The notes: generated by a model not told the origin, from the letters alone. Shown: positions 7,985-18,125, numbered from the stretch's first letter. The stretch: 64,000 nucleotides of DNA from Corynebacterium meridianum (GCF_016342265.1 NZ_JAEIOS010000012.1:124001-188000); one strand, 5' to 3'. A program made the numbers and translations.

Positions 7985-9637
7985 TCAGATCCCGTGCAGG
8001 AACTCTTCGACCTCGGCCCGGAGCCGTTCCAGGAGGTCCTCTGCTCCTCGGGGTTCGGGGAAGTGGGACACCTCGAGGTAGACCTTGGTCTTGGTCTCCG
8101 TCCCGGAGACCCGGCCGATCATCCGCACACACGTCCCGTCCCGGTGCCGGCCGCCGATTAATATCCCCTGCTCGGCCGGGAGATCGGTGCAGTCGACGTC
8201 TATTCCGGCGAGTGTGGACGGCGGGTCGGTGCGGAGCTGAGCCACGAGCCCCTCCGGATCGGAGGTCCTGACGTGTATCTGGGTGCCCGCATAGGCACCG
8301 AACCGCCGGTGCAGTCGGGCCAGCTCATCGCCGAGCGTCCGGCCGCGGGCCTTCAGCTCGGCCGCCCACGCGCACGCGTGGAGTGCGGTGGCCAACCCGT
8401 CCTTGTCCGCGACGAGATGCGGCATGGGGCAGGTCCCGTGCGCCTCCTCATAGGCGAACATGAGCGGCCCAGGCCGGTTGTCACCGGCACGCATGAGGTT
8501 CTTGAACCCCGTCGGGGTGATCACGCAGTCCCAGCCGAGTTCACCGGCGATGTCCGGCAGCAGCGTCGAGGAGACGAGGGAGGTGGCCACCACCGGTGCC
8601 GGGCCATCGCCGTCATGGGGTTCCAGCAGACGGGTCGCGAGGAGCGGGCCCAGCTCATCGCCCCGGAGCATGCGGTGGGTTCCGTCTGTTCGGCGGAATC
8701 CCACGGCACAACGGTCGGCGTCCGGGTCGAGCGCTATCAGGAGGTCGGAACCGGTGTCCGCGGCCTGCCGGAGGAGAAGCTCAACCGCGTCGGGTTGCTC
8801 CGGATCGGGGAAACTCACCGTCGGGAATGTCGGATCCGGGTACTGCTGTGCGATCACCGGCGTGGCACGCGCGAAACCGGCTGCGCCGAGCGCCTGTGCC
8901 AGGGGCCGCCCCCCGACTCCGTGGAGGGCGGTGTAGACGATCTTCAGTGCGGCGCGTTCATTGTTCACCCGGAGCCGGTCGTTTTCGTCGGGGTTGATCT
9001 CGGCGACCACCTGATCGAGGTACCGACGCAGCTGATTTCCCGCCGGGCGCACGGCAACCCGTGGAACAGTGAGCGGATCCTCGAGCTCTCTGATCGCTGC
9101 CTCGACGTCCTTCTCGGCGGAGACGTCGATCTCGGAGCCGTCCGGACCGTACACCTTGTACCCGTTGTCGGCCGCTGGATTGTGGGAGGCGGTGATCTGG
9201 ACCCCGGCGTCCAGACCCCGGTAGCGGACGAGCCAGGGGAGCACCGGCGTCGGCGTGGGCGTGGGCAGCAACGTCACCTCGAAACCCGCGCCGGCGAACA
9301 CCTCCGCCGCGGTGGCGGCGAAGGTGTGGGAACCGTAGCGGGCGTCGTAACCCACCGCCACCCGGAGCGGTCCGTTCTCCCCGTAGATGGACAGACCGAA
9401 TCCGCGCGGATCCTCGTCGGAGATGTCCTCGACGGGCACCCTGCTCCGCGACGGTGACCGCGTCGCGGCGTTCCGGGCGAGCCAGGCCGCGAGCCCGGCG
9501 CTGGCCCGGGTCACCTGCGCGACGTTCATCTGTCCGTGTGCCGGGCCCACGGGCGCGCGGAGGCCCGCTGTTCCGAAGGACAGGTGCCGGGGGTGCATCA
9601 CACGCTCCGGTCGGGTCGCCGGGATGCCCGCAAGCAC
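7985..9637 (-). CDS. pmmB: Phosphomannomutase/phosphoglucomutase, PmmB type
   Basis: This 550-residue alpha-D-phosphohexomutase has the complete catalytic set: substrate loop SFGTAGLRAP (20-29), phosphoserine loop ITASHNP (S151) and the metal site DPDADR (304-309). A sugar-recognition EEAHG follows further on. It interconverts hexose 1- and 6-phosphates. The start is odd. Relatives usually have about 40 residues before FGTAGLR, with conserved helices, but here a TGA stop lies six codons upstream of the GTG at 9637, leaving 20. An ATG at 9598 would shorten this further. Either the N-terminal helices are truly missing, or a frameshift separates them. Insertions at 60-85 and 185-195 restore the total length. 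Synteny with C. glutamicum supports pmmB. Confidence 0.88.
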   Translation of the reverse strand: MLAGIPATRPERVMHPRHLSFGTAGLRAPVGPAHGQMNVAQVTRASAGLAAWLARNAATRSPSRSRVPVEDISDEDPRGFGLSIYGENGPLRVAVGYDARYGSHTFAATAAEVFAGAGFEVTLLPTPTPTPVLPWLVRYRGLDAGVQITASHNPAADNGYKVYGPDGSEIDVSAEKDVEAAIRELEDPLTVPRVAVRPAGNQLRRYLDQVVAEINPDENDRLRVNNERAALKIVYTALHGVGGRPLAQALGAAGFARATPVIAQQYPDPTFPTVSFPDPEQPDAVELLLRQAADTGSDLLIALDPDADRCAVGFRRTDGTHRMLRGDELGPLLATRLLEPHDGDGPAPVVATSLVSSTLLPDIAGELGWDCVITPTGFKNLMRAGDNRPGPLMFAYEEAHGTCPMPHLVADKDGLATALHACAWAAELKARGRTLGDELARLHRRFGAYAGTQIHVRTSDPEGLVAQLRTDPPSTLAGIDVDCTDLPAEQGILIGGRHRDGTCVRMIGRVSGTETKTKVYLEVSHFPEPRGAEDLLERLRAEVEEFLHGI

Positions 9638-9836
9638 TGCCCGGGCCGGTATTCAGGGGCAGGGGGACGGGGCGGTGCGGGCCGGATCATGGGTCAAATA
9701 TAGAATCAGGTCAGGACCGTTGGCTAGGCCCCTGTGCCCGGTGGATCGCCTCCGTGGAGGTGGTTCGCCGGCACGCGGGGCGGCTACACGGTTCGCCGAA
9801 CACACATATGCGACACCCACAGCGTGAGAGGACCAG

Positions 9837-11054
9837 ATGAGCATCCGGGCACAGGTCGACGGTTGGCTGACTGAGCACACCGATGAGCTGATCCGGTGGC
9901 GGCGGCACCTGCACACGCACCCCGAGCTCAGCCACATGGAGTACGACACCACCGCCTGGATCGCGGAGCAGCTCGCGGACCGGGGGATGGAGCCGAAGCT
10001 CTTCCCGGGCACCGGCCTCATGGTCGACATCGGCCCGGACACCGGGCACCGGATCGCGCTCAGGGCGGACATCGACGCCCTCCCCATCGAGGAGAAGGCG
10101 GTCGTGGAGTTCAGCTCGCGGACCCCCGGTGTCATGCACGCCTGCGGCCACGACGTCCACACCGCGATCGTGATGGGGGCCGCGTGCGCCCTGCACGCGG
10201 CCGACCTCAACCACGGCGTGCGGATCATCTTCCAGCCCGCGGAGGAGGTGATGGACGGCGGTGCCCCGGACGTCGTCTCCTGGGGTGGGCTCGAGGATGT
10301 CGCCTCCATCTTCGCCGTCCACGTCGAGCCGAAACTCCGGACCGGCAAAATCGGTCTCCGGACCGGCGCGATCACCTCGGCCGCGGACATCCTCGAGGTC
10401 AAGGTCAATGGGCCAGGAGGCCACACGTCCCGCCCGCAGATGACCGCGGACGTGGTCTACGCCCTGTCCAGTGTCGTGACGCAGCTTCCCGCACTGCTCA
10501 GTCGCAGGGTCGATCCGCGGACCGGAACGGTTCTCGTCTTTGGCTCGATCAACGCCGGTTACGCGGCGAACGCGATCCCCGAGAACGGGCGGATCTCCGG
10601 CACCCTCCGGACCGCGGACATCGGGGTGTGGCGGGCGGCGGAGCCACTGATCACCGAGCTCATCGCTCAGATCATCGCGCCGACCGGCTGCACCCATGAG
10701 GTGGTCTACACCAAGGGTGTGCCGCCGGTGATCAATGACGATGTCGCCACCGCCCTGATGGCCAACGCCGCACGCGGCATCGATGCCCACTCGATCGTGG
10801 CGGCACCCCAGTCGTCCGGCGGCGAGGACTTCTCCTGGTACCTGGAACATGTCCCCGGTTCGATGGCGCGGCTCGGCTGCTGGTCCGGGACCGGCCGCCA
10901 GTTCGACCTGCACCAGGGGGACTTCGTGGTGGACGAGCGGTGTCTCGGCGTCGGCGTGCGCCTGTTCGGGGCCGTCGTCGACGGCTACTCCCGTGAGATG
11001 AACAACGACACGCAGCGGCCCGTGGGGCCGGACGGTTTCCTGCCCACCAGGTGA
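9837..11054 (+). CDS. M20 family metallopeptidase/amidohydrolase
   Basis: The 405-residue protein belongs to the M20D group (hippurate hydrolase, IAA-amino acid hydrolase, AmiA). Metal and catalytic landmarks are RADIDALPIEE (77-87), HACGHDVH (101-108, with C103 and H105), PAEE (134-137) and H162, followed by a dimerisation lid in the middle. The product would hydrolyse the amide bond of N-acyl amino acids or short peptides in the cytoplasm. The ATG at 9837 is preceded by GAGAGGA. It lies directly upstream of lpdA, with a 155-base gap, and divergent from pmmB. The exact substrate cannot be read from sequence. Confidence 0.85.
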   Translation: MSIRAQVDGWLTEHTDELIRWRRHLHTHPELSHMEYDTTAWIAEQLADRGMEPKLFPGTGLMVDIGPDTGHRIALRADIDALPIEEKAVVEFSSRTPGVMHACGHDVHTAIVMGAACALHAADLNHGVRIIFQPAEEVMDGGAPDVVSWGGLEDVASIFAVHVEPKLRTGKIGLRTGAITSAADILEVKVNGPGGHTSRPQMTADVVYALSSVVTQLPALLSRRVDPRTGTVLVFGSINAGYAANAIPENGRISGTLRTADIGVWRAAEPLITELIAQIIAPTGCTHEVVYTKGVPPVINDDVATALMANAARGIDAHSIVAAPQSSGGEDFSWYLEHVPGSMARLGCWSGTGRQFDLHQGDFVVDERCLGVGVRLFGAVVDGYSREMNNDTQRPVGPDGFLPTR

Positions 11055-11209
11055 CCCCGGGTCGGGTGGGCGGTCGCGTGTGTGACCGGTGCACTAGACT
11101 GCACCCTGGGACAGCCCACACTGTCCGTGGGAAGCGGCCGTGCCGCGCCCGCGGTGTGGCCCGATACTGACGCACTGACCTGCACCCGACGCGTACCTGG
11201 AGGATATCT

Positions 11210-12622
11210 GTGTCCAAGCGAATCGTGATCATCGGCGGTGGCCCCGCCGGCTACGAGGCCGCGCTAGCCGGCTCGAAGTACGGCGCCGACATCACCCTGA
11301 TCGAGGACCAGGGGCTCGGCGGTTCAGCTGTCATCCATGACTGTGTCCCCTCCAAGTCGTTCATCGCGGCAACCGGTATCCAGACCGACCTCCGGCGCGC
11401 GGACGACATGGGGCTTGAGCGGACCGAGACCTCCACTCTGCTGCAGCTGGACGAGGTCAATGACCGCGTGCGAAACCTGGCGGCCGCGCAGTCCGCGGAC
11501 GTCCGCGCACAGATGGAGTCCGCAGGTGTCCGGCTGATCGACGGACGTGCCCGCTTCGACGACTACAAGCCCAAGCAGAGCACCCACTACATCGCGGTCA
11601 CCCCGAATGACGGCGGTGACGACGAGGTCATCGAATGCGATCTCGTGCTCCTGGCCACGGGTGCCTCACCCCGCATCCTGCCCGGTGCGCAGCCCGACGG
11701 GGAGCGGATCCTCACCTGGCGGCAGGTCTACAACATCGACGAGATGCCGGAACACCTGATCGTCGTCGGTTCCGGTGTCACCGGTGCCGAGTTCGTCTCC
11801 GCGTTCGCGGAGCTAGGTGTGAAGGTGACCATGGTCGCCTCGCGGGACCGGATCCTCCCGCACGACGACGCCGACGCGGCCGACGTTCTCGAGACCGTGC
11901 TCGCCGAGCGCGGGGTCTCACTCGAGAAGCACGCCCGCGTGGAGTCCGTGACCCGGACCGACGACGGCGGGGTCTGCGTCCGGACGACCGACGGACGTGA
12001 GATCCTCGGTTCCCACGCCCTGATGACCGTCGGTTCCGTGCCGAACACGGAGAACCTCGGTCTGGAGACCGTCGGCGTCGAGACCGCCCCTTCGGGGCAC
12101 ATCATCGTCGACCGGGTCTCCCGGACGTCTGTCGCCGGTATCTATGCCGCGGGCGACTGCTCCGACCTGTTTCCGCTGGCGTCCGTCGCGGCCATGCAGG
12201 GCCGGGTCGCGATGTACCACGCGCTCGGTGAGGGAGTGAGCCCGATCCGGCTGAAGACCGTCGCCACGGCCGTGTTCACCCGTCCGGAGATCGCCGCCGT
12301 GGGGCACACCCAGAGCGACATCGAGTCCGGTGGGGTCACCGCGCGGACCATCGTACTCCCGCTGACGACGAACCCGCGGGCCAAGATGCGTTCCCTCCGC
12401 CACGGTTTCGTGAAGCTGTTCTGCCGGAGGAACTCCAGCCTCGTCATCGGTGGCGTCGTCGTCGCGCCGACCGCATCCGAGCTGATTCTGCCGATCGCGG
12501 TGGCCGTCACCAACCGGCTGACCGTGGATGATCTGGCGAACACGTTCTCGGTCTACCCGACGCTGTCGGGCTCCGTGACCGAGGCCGCCCGCCAGCTCGT
12601 CGCCCACGACGACCTGAGCTGA
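11210..12622 (+). CDS. lpdA: NAD(P)H quinone reductase, LpdA type
   Basis: A 470-residue flavoprotein disulphide reductase-like enzyme. It has an N-terminal FAD site (GGGPAG, 9-14), an NAD(P) site around 187-195 (GSGVTGAEF), a second FAD site (YAAGDCSDL, about 311) and a C-terminal dimerisation domain. Only one cysteine of the redox pair is kept (HDCVPSK, C45; the other position is Ala41), so it cannot be a lipoamide dehydrogenase. The same loss defines M. tuberculosis LpdA (Rv3303c), a quinone reductase, and long identical stretches such as VLLATGASPRILP support this. GTG start with GGAGG before it. Transcription ends at a strong hairpin just after the stop. Confidence 0.9.
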   Translation: MSKRIVIIGGGPAGYEAALAGSKYGADITLIEDQGLGGSAVIHDCVPSKSFIAATGIQTDLRRADDMGLERTETSTLLQLDEVNDRVRNLAAAQSADVRAQMESAGVRLIDGRARFDDYKPKQSTHYIAVTPNDGGDDEVIECDLVLLATGASPRILPGAQPDGERILTWRQVYNIDEMPEHLIVVGSGVTGAEFVSAFAELGVKVTMVASRDRILPHDDADAADVLETVLAERGVSLEKHARVESVTRTDDGGVCVRTTDGREILGSHALMTVGSVPNTENLGLETVGVETAPSGHIIVDRVSRTSVAGIYAAGDCSDLFPLASVAAMQGRVAMYHALGEGVSPIRLKTVATAVFTRPEIAAVGHTQSDIESGGVTARTIVLPLTTNPRAKMRSLRHGFVKLFCRRNSSLVIGGVVVAPTASELILPIAVAVTNRLTVDDLANTFSVYPTLSGSVTEAARQLVAHDDLS

Positions 12623-12636
12623 CCGGCACCCCGGTT

Positions 12637-12668
12637 AGGGGGCGCACCCGAGAATGGGTGTGCCCCCT
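12637..12668. terminator. Bidirectional terminator between lpdA and prpR
   Basis: A 13-bp stem (12637-12649 with 12656-12668) containing one G-U pair closes a six-base loop between the converging lpdA and prpR genes. Confidence 0.8.
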
Positions 12669-14108
12669 TCAGCGTTTCTCGCACGAGGGGCTGAAGGCGC
12701 GGTAGGGCTCGTCGGGGGAGTAGCGCTCGTCGATGTCGAGGGTGAGGCCCGTTGCCGGGAACGCCCGCTGCCGGCAGTGTCCGCGCGGACAGGTCCGGCA
12801 CCCTGAGCCGATGGGGGTTGCGGCGTCCGGGGTGAGTTCCAGCCCCCGGGAATAGACCAGCTTGTGTGCCTGGTCCAGGTCGCAGCCCAGGCCGATCGCG
12901 AACTCCCGTGGCACCTCGCCGTACTCCCGTGTCCGGCTGCGGACGGTGCGTGCGATCCACAGGTAGGTGCGTCCGTCCGGCATGGAGGCGATCTGGCGCA
13001 CGATGTGTCCCGGATTCTCGAATGCCCGGTGTACCACCCACAACGGGCAGGAACCGCCCGTACGCGAGAAGTGGAAGCCGGTAGCCGACTGTCGCTTCGA
13101 GATGTTCCCGGCCCGGTCGGTCCGGACGAAGAAGAAGGGGACCCCTTCCCTGCCCGGACGCTGGAGGGTGGACAGCCGGTGGGCGGTCGTCTCGAACCCG
13201 GTCCCGAAGTGGGCGGCGATCCGGTCGATGTCGTGGTCGCTGGTGCGCGCGGTCTCCAGGAAGTCCGTGTACGGCATGACGACGGCCGCGGCGAAGTACT
13301 GGGCGAGCCCGAATCTGCCGAGTTCCCGGGATTCGGCGGTGGGCAGTTCAGGTGAATCCGCGAGCCGTGTCAAAAGATCCCCGTGCACCAGGAACGCGAG
13401 CTGGAGGGCCAGCTCGAAGGTCTGCTGGGCCTCCGTGAGGTCCGCCCGGAGCCGGACACACCGGGAACTGTCGTCGAAGATGCGGCGCGGACCACGGTCG
13501 TGTGCGTTGAACCGCACGGTCACCCCGTGGGTCCCGTCGAGCAGCGCGGTCAGGCGGGTGAGCCGGAGACCCGGGCGGCCTAAGGTGGCGGCGAACTGCT
13601 CCGCTCGGTCGTCGAGTTCCGGGATGTGGTTGCGGTGTGCATAGAAGAAGTCGCGGACGTGCTCGTACGCAGAAGTGCTTCCCTCTGAAAGTGGTGTGGG
13701 ATGTACCTTCCCATCGGATTTGGGGGTGTCGTGGGGGTATTTCCCCCCGGTGTCGCCGTTCACGGGGTGGCGGTGTGTCAGCCGCAGTATTCCGCGCGCG
13801 ATCTCCGGGTGTCGCTCGGCGAACTCGACCAGCTCGGCATCGTCCACACCGGACGTCCCGGCGAGCGTCAGGATGTCCTTCAGGTCGGCGACCATGCGCG
13901 AGTTGGAGTCCGGGGCGAAGTAGGAGGCGTCGACGTTGAAGGTGCGGACGAAGGCCATCAGGGCGGTGATGGTCAGTGGTCGCGCGTCATTCTCCAGCTG
14001 GTTGAGATAGCTGGTGGACAGGCCGATGTGCTTGGCCATCTCGGTCTGGGTGAGGCCTTCCGCCCGGCGCAGAGTCCGGATCCGGGCCCCCGCGTACATC
14101 TTCTCCAT
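12669..14108 (-). CDS. prpR: Short-chain fatty acyl-CoA responsive regulator of the methylcitrate operon
   Basis: The 479-residue protein has an XRE-type helix-turn-helix at 6-61 ([20 protein letters not shown]) and the long C-terminal domain of the ScfR/RamB/PrpR family of actinobacteria. Near the C-terminus is a four-residue-spaced Cys group ([10 protein letters not shown]) typical of that domain, which may hold an iron-sulphur cluster or zinc. PrpR of C. glutamicum and mycobacteria activates prpDBC in response to methylcitrate or propionyl-CoA. The ATG at 14108 begins the helix-turn-helix and is preceded by AGGAAG; a longer reading frame upstream covers the operator region and is rejected. 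It is divergent from prpD, sharing a 228-base control region. Confidence 0.88.
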   Translation of the reverse strand: MEKMYAGARIRTLRRAEGLTQTEMAKHIGLSTSYLNQLENDARPLTITALMAFVRTFNVDASYFAPDSNSRMVADLKDILTLAGTSGVDDAELVEFAERHPEIARGILRLTHRHPVNGDTGGKYPHDTPKSDGKVHPTPLSEGSTSAYEHVRDFFYAHRNHIPELDDRAEQFAATLGRPGLRLTRLTALLDGTHGVTVRFNAHDRGPRRIFDDSSRCVRLRADLTEAQQTFELALQLAFLVHGDLLTRLADSPELPTAESRELGRFGLAQYFAAAVVMPYTDFLETARTSDHDIDRIAAHFGTGFETTAHRLSTLQRPGREGVPFFFVRTDRAGNISKRQSATGFHFSRTGGSCPLWVVHRAFENPGHIVRQIASMPDGRTYLWIARTVRSRTREYGEVPREFAIGLGCDLDQAHKLVYSRGLELTPDAATPIGSGCRTCPRGHCRQRAFPATGLTLDIDERYSPDEPYRAFSPSCEKR

Positions 14109-14145
14109 GGGTGTCACTTCCTGGTAAAGCGGCCGTGGCCTGAAG

Positions 14146-14203
14146 TTTCCGCAAACTTTGCGGAAAGGCCGTTTCCGTACCGCAGGATTATGCTGTTTCC
14201 GCA
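14146..14203. promoter_or_regulatory. Candidate PrpR/RamB operator array
   Basis: A perfect 21-base palindrome (arms TTTCCGCAAA at 14146-14155 and TTTGCGGAAA at 14157-14166, one central base) is followed by two direct half-sites, TTTCCGTA (14172-14179) and TTTCCGCA (14196-14203), spaced about 24-26 bases apart. It lies between the divergent prpR and prpD genes, 38 bases ahead of the prpR start and upstream of the prpD promoter. RamB-family operators contain TTTGCAAA-like cores, which fits. Confidence 0.7.
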
Positions 14204-14205
14204 GC

Positions 14206-14234
14206 TTGGAGGGGTTGTGAACCACTGTATAGTC
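14206..14234 (+). promoter_or_regulatory. prpD promoter
   Basis: TTGGAG (14206-14211), a 17-base spacer and TATAGT (14229-14234) form a good sigma-A promoter. It begins just after the last TTTCCGCA half-site, the position expected for an activator site. The leader would be about 95 bases. Confidence 0.6.
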
Positions 14235-14336
14235 GGGCAACAAGATATCCGTTTCATACCTCCTAACGGGGGTGTGGCGGTGAATGACCATCCGAGACGC
14301 CGCAGTGCGCCAGCCCCGACCCCGTTAGGACAGAAC

Positions 14337-15842
14337 ATGGAGAACATCGAAGTCCGCACCCGCCGTTCCGCGGAGGAGTTCCCCCGCGGTGAACACCTCG
14401 CACAGCGGATCGCCGAAGTCGCGACCGATCCGGTGGAGGTTCCGGACGACACCCGGGAGATGATCATCAACCGGATCATCGACAACGCCGCGGTGTCCGC
14501 AGCCTCCGTCCTCCGTCGCCCCGTCAGCGTCGCCCGCAGGCAGGCCACCGCCCATCCCACGAACAAGGGGGGCGCCAGGGTCTTCGGTGTGCCGGGCACC
14601 TACTCCGCCGAGTGGGCCGCCCTGGCCAACGGCACCGCCGTCCGCGAACTCGACTTCCACGACACCTTCCTCGCCGCCGAGTACTCCCACCCCGGCGACA
14701 ACATCCCGCCGATCGTCGCCGTCGCCCAGCACCGCGGCTCCACCGGCCACGACCTGATCCGAGGCATCGCCACCGGCTACGAGATCCAGGTCGACCTCGT
14801 CCGCGGCATGTGCCTCCACGAGCACAAGATCGACCACGTCGCACACCTCGGCCCCTCCGTCGCCGCGGGCCTCGGAACCCTGCTGCACCTCGATGACGAG
14901 ACCGTGTACCAGGCCATCGGCCAGGCGCTCCACACCACCACCGCGACCCGGCAGTCCCGCAAGGGCCTGATCTCCTCCTGGAAGGCCTTCGCCCCGGCGT
15001 ACGCCGGAAAGATGGCCATCGAATCCGTCGACCGCGCCATGCGCGGGGAGGGCGCACCCGCCCCGATCTGGGAAGGCGAGGACGGCGTCATCGCCTGGAT
15101 GCTCGGCGGCCCCGATGCCAGCTACACCATCCCGCTGCCCACAGCCGGCGAGGAGAAGCGCGCCATCCTCGACACCTTCACCAAGGAGCACTCCGCCGAG
15201 TACCAGTCCCAGGCGCCCATCGACCTGGCCCGCCGCATGCGGGAGCGGATCGGCGATCTCACCCGGGTGGAGAAGATCGAGCTACACACCTCACACCACA
15301 CCCACTACGTCATCGGAACCGGCTCCAACGATCCGCAGAAGTTCGACCCGGACGCCTCCCGCGAGACCCTCGACCACTCGATCATGTACATCTTCGCCGT
15401 GGCCCTCGAGGACGGCGACTGGCACCACGAGCGCTCCTACGCGCCCGAGCGTGCGCACCGCCCGGAGACCATCGAACTGTGGCGGAAGATCTCGACCGTG
15501 GAGGACCCTGAGTGGACCCGCCGCTACCACGCCGAAGACCCCAACGAGAAGGCCTTCGGTTGCCGCGCGGAGGTCACGCTGAAGGACGGCACCGTCATCA
15601 CCGACGAGCTCGCCATCGCCGACGCCCACCCGCTGGGCGCCCGTCCCTTCGCCCGCGAGCAGTACATCAACAAATTCCGGACCCTCGCCGAGGGCGTGGT
15701 CTCAGCCGATGAGCAGGACCGCTTCCTCCACGTCGTCCAGCGGCTCGACGACCTTGGCGCCGGCGAGCTCGATCAACTCAACATCGAGCTGGCCGATGAT
15801 GTGCTGGCCCGTGCACCCGAGACCCCGGAGGGGCTGTTCTAG
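14337..15842 (+). CDS. prpD: 2-methylcitrate dehydratase
   Basis: The 501-residue protein is the MmgE/PrpD-fold dehydratase that converts 2-methylcitrate to 2-methyl-cis-aconitate in the methylcitrate cycle. The conserved substrate and structural stretches are easy to read: [31 protein letters not shown], and the His-rich [11 protein letters not shown]. Length matches PrpD2 of C. glutamicum. The reading frame is open far upstream, but the ATG at 14337 matches the family N-terminus and follows TTAGGACAG. It is the first gene of prpDBC and is followed without a gap by prpB. Confidence 0.95.
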   Translation: MENIEVRTRRSAEEFPRGEHLAQRIAEVATDPVEVPDDTREMIINRIIDNAAVSAASVLRRPVSVARRQATAHPTNKGGARVFGVPGTYSAEWAALANGTAVRELDFHDTFLAAEYSHPGDNIPPIVAVAQHRGSTGHDLIRGIATGYEIQVDLVRGMCLHEHKIDHVAHLGPSVAAGLGTLLHLDDETVYQAIGQALHTTTATRQSRKGLISSWKAFAPAYAGKMAIESVDRAMRGEGAPAPIWEGEDGVIAWMLGGPDASYTIPLPTAGEEKRAILDTFTKEHSAEYQSQAPIDLARRMRERIGDLTRVEKIELHTSHHTHYVIGTGSNDPQKFDPDASRETLDHSIMYIFAVALEDGDWHHERSYAPERAHRPETIELWRKISTVEDPEWTRRYHAEDPNEKAFGCRAEVTLKDGTVITDELAIADAHPLGARPFAREQYINKFRTLAEGVVSADEQDRFLHVVQRLDDLGAGELDQLNIELADDVLARAPETPEGLF

Positions 15843-16757
15843 ATGACCAACCTGTTCTCCGCCGCAACCACCCCCACCGAACGGCGCAGGGCTTTCCGCG
15901 CGGGACTCGCGGGCGACCGCATCCAGCGGCTGCCCGGGGCGTTCTCCCCGCTGGTGGCCCGCGCCATCGCCGACGCCGGTTTCGAGGGCGTCTACGTCTC
16001 CGGCGCCGTCGTCGCCGCCGACCTGGCCCTGCCCGACATCGGACTGACCACCCTCACCGAGGTCGCCGGGCGTGCACGGCAGATCGCCCGCGCCACGGAA
16101 CTGCCCGTCCTCGTCGACGCCGACACCGGCTTCGGTGAGCCCATGTCCGCGGCCCGCACCGTCAGCGAACTCGAGGACGCCGGGCTCGCGGGCTGCCACC
16201 TGGAGGACCAGGTCAACCCCAAGCGCTGCGGCCACCTCGACGGCAAGGAGGTCGTCCCGACGGACGTCATGGTCCGCCGGCTCGGTGCCGCGGTCTCCGC
16301 CCGGCGCGACGACAGCTTCGTCATCTGCGCCCGCACCGACGCCGCCGGAACTGAGGGGATCGACGCCGCCATCGAACGGGCGAAGGCCTACGCGGACGCC
16401 GGCGCGGACATGATCTTCACCGAGGCGCTCCGCACCCCGGCGGACTTCGAGAAGTTCCGGGCCGCCGTGGACATCCCACTGCTGGCCAACATGACCGAGT
16501 TCGGCAAGACCGAGTTGATCGGCGCCGAACTGCTCGAGGACATCGGCTACAACGCGGTGATCTACCCGGTCACCACCCTCCGCATCGCGATGGGACAGGT
16601 CGAGGACGCCCTCGCCGACATCGCCGCGACGGGTACCCAGACCGGGTGGCTCGACCGGATGCAGCACCGCTCCCGGCTCTACGAGCTCCTGCGATACGCC
16701 GAGTACAACGTCTTCGACCAGAAGCTGTTCACCTACCGCCGACCTCCGGGCGACTAG
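15843..16757 (+). CDS. prpB: 2-methylisocitrate lyase
   Basis: The 304-residue lyase cleaves 2-methylisocitrate to pyruvate and succinate. It has the metal-binding VDADTGFG (91-98) and the catalytic loop KRCGH (127-131), which corresponds to KKCGH of isocitrate lyase-type enzymes, followed by LDGKEVVP. Its ATG begins directly after the prpD stop codon, so the two are translationally linked; no separate ribosome site is seen. A 162-base gap separates it from prpC. Confidence 0.95.
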   Translation: MTNLFSAATTPTERRRAFRAGLAGDRIQRLPGAFSPLVARAIADAGFEGVYVSGAVVAADLALPDIGLTTLTEVAGRARQIARATELPVLVDADTGFGEPMSAARTVSELEDAGLAGCHLEDQVNPKRCGHLDGKEVVPTDVMVRRLGAAVSARRDDSFVICARTDAAGTEGIDAAIERAKAYADAGADMIFTEALRTPADFEKFRAAVDIPLLANMTEFGKTELIGAELLEDIGYNAVIYPVTTLRIAMGQVEDALADIAATGTQTGWLDRMQHRSRLYELLRYAEYNVFDQKLFTYRRPPGD

Positions 16758-16919
16758 GTGGACGGGGCCGGTCCCGTTCCTGACATTTCGGGGCCGGCCC
16801 ACCCCACAGACTTTCCCGGACAACGCCGACCCGGCGACCCGGAAGCGACGCCGCGACCCAGGCGGACGTCGATCAGCAACCCCCGCATTGCACCAGCTCA
16901 CCTCCAAGGAGTATCCGTC

Positions 16920-18071
16920 ATGTCCGAAAACACCCAGCCGACCATCCACAAGGGCCTCGGTGGCGTCGTCGTCGACTCCACCGCGGTGTCCAAGGTCGTC
17001 CCCGAAACCAACTCACTCACCTACTGCGGCTACCCCGTGCAGGACCTAGCCGCGAACTGCAGCTTCGAGGAGGTGGCCTACCTCCTGTGGCACGGCGAAC
17101 TGCCCACGCCGGAGCAGCTCAGGGAGTTCTCCGACCGCGAGCGCTCACTCCGTGACCTCGAGCCGGGTCTGGTCGACCTGGTCCGCGGACTGCCGACCAC
17201 CTGCCACCCCATGGACGTGCTCCGTACCGCGGTGAGCTGGATCGGCACCCAGGATCCGGACGCCTACAGCCGCGATTCCGCGCACATCCGCGACAGCGGC
17301 ATGCACCTGCTGGCCAAGCTGCCGACCATCGTCGCCCTGGACATGCGGCGCCGTCGTGGCCAGGAATTCATCGCGCCGGACCCCGAGCTGGGTTTCTCGG
17401 AGAACTTCCTCTCCATGGCCTTCGGCAGGGGAGAGGGATCGCCCGCGATGAATCCCGAGGACATCCACGCCTTCGATGTGTCGATGATCCTCTATGCGGA
17501 GCACTCCTTCAACGCCTCCACCTTCACCGCCCGCGTCACCACGTCCACCATGTCCGACAGCTACTCCGCGATCACCGCGGCGATCGGGGCGCTCAAGGGC
17601 CCGCTGCACGGCGGCGCGAACGAGGCCGTCATGCACACGATGCTCGAGATCGGTGACCCCGCCAAGGCAGAACAGTGGGTCACCGACGCCCTGGCCAGGA
17701 AGGAGCTCATCATGGGCTTCGGGCACCGCGTGTACAAGAAGGGCGACTCCCGCGTGCCGACGATGGAGGCCGCGTTCAAGGCACTCGCCGCGAACCACGA
17801 CGGCGGGAAGTGGGTCGAGATGTACGACCGGATGGCCGCCACCGTCGACGAGGCGAAGGGCATGAAGCCGAACCTCGACTTCCCCTCCGGCCCGACCTAC
17901 TACCTGCTCGGCTTCGAGGTCGAGTTCTTCACCCCGCTGTTCGTCATGGCGCGGATCACCGGGTGGATCGCGCACATCATCGAACAGAGCGAGGACAACC
18001 GCCTGATCCGTCCGCTGTCGGCCTACCACGGCCACTCCCAGCGGGACGTCCCGGTTTCCGGAGCTGCCTGA
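16920..18071 (+). CDS. prpC: 2-methylcitrate synthase
   Basis: The 383-residue type I citrate-synthase-fold enzyme condenses propionyl-CoA with oxaloacetate to 2-methylcitrate. Catalytic landmarks are LHGGANE (the first His), GFGHRVYK (second His) and the Asp in NLDFPSGP. The ATG at 16920 has AAGGAG nine bases upstream. A longer frame back to 16758 exists but encodes Pro/Arg-rich sequence unlike any family member. The gap before it holds a GGCCGG/CCGGCC hairpin and no clear promoter, so co-transcription with prpDB is likely. A strong terminator follows. Confidence 0.95.
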   Translation: MSENTQPTIHKGLGGVVVDSTAVSKVVPETNSLTYCGYPVQDLAANCSFEEVAYLLWHGELPTPEQLREFSDRERSLRDLEPGLVDLVRGLPTTCHPMDVLRTAVSWIGTQDPDAYSRDSAHIRDSGMHLLAKLPTIVALDMRRRRGQEFIAPDPELGFSENFLSMAFGRGEGSPAMNPEDIHAFDVSMILYAEHSFNASTFTARVTTSTMSDSYSAITAAIGALKGPLHGGANEAVMHTMLEIGDPAKAEQWVTDALARKELIMGFGHRVYKKGDSRVPTMEAAFKALAANHDGGKWVEMYDRMAATVDEAKGMKPNLDFPSGPTYYLLGFEVEFFTPLFVMARITGWIAHIIEQSEDNRLIRPLSAYHGHSQRDVPVSGAA

Positions 18072-18083
18072 CCCCACAGACCC

Positions 18084-18125
18084 GCCCCCACCATCCCGTT
18101 CTCGGTCGTCCGGGATGGTGGGGGC
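18084..18125 (+). terminator. Terminator of prpDBC
   Basis: A perfect 15-bp stem (18084-18098 with 18111-18125, GCCCCCACCATCCCG and its complement) with a 12-base loop, 13 bases after the prpC stop. Confidence 0.88.

Noticed and set aside
13701..14336. N-terminal extension of prpD through the prpR start and operator
   Set aside because: It overlaps prpR, the palindrome and the prpD promoter; the family N-terminus begins at 14337.
16758..16919. Possible small gene or extended prpC N-terminus between prpB and prpC
   Set aside because: Pro/Arg-rich translation unlike citrate synthases; a good ribosome site lies just before 16920.
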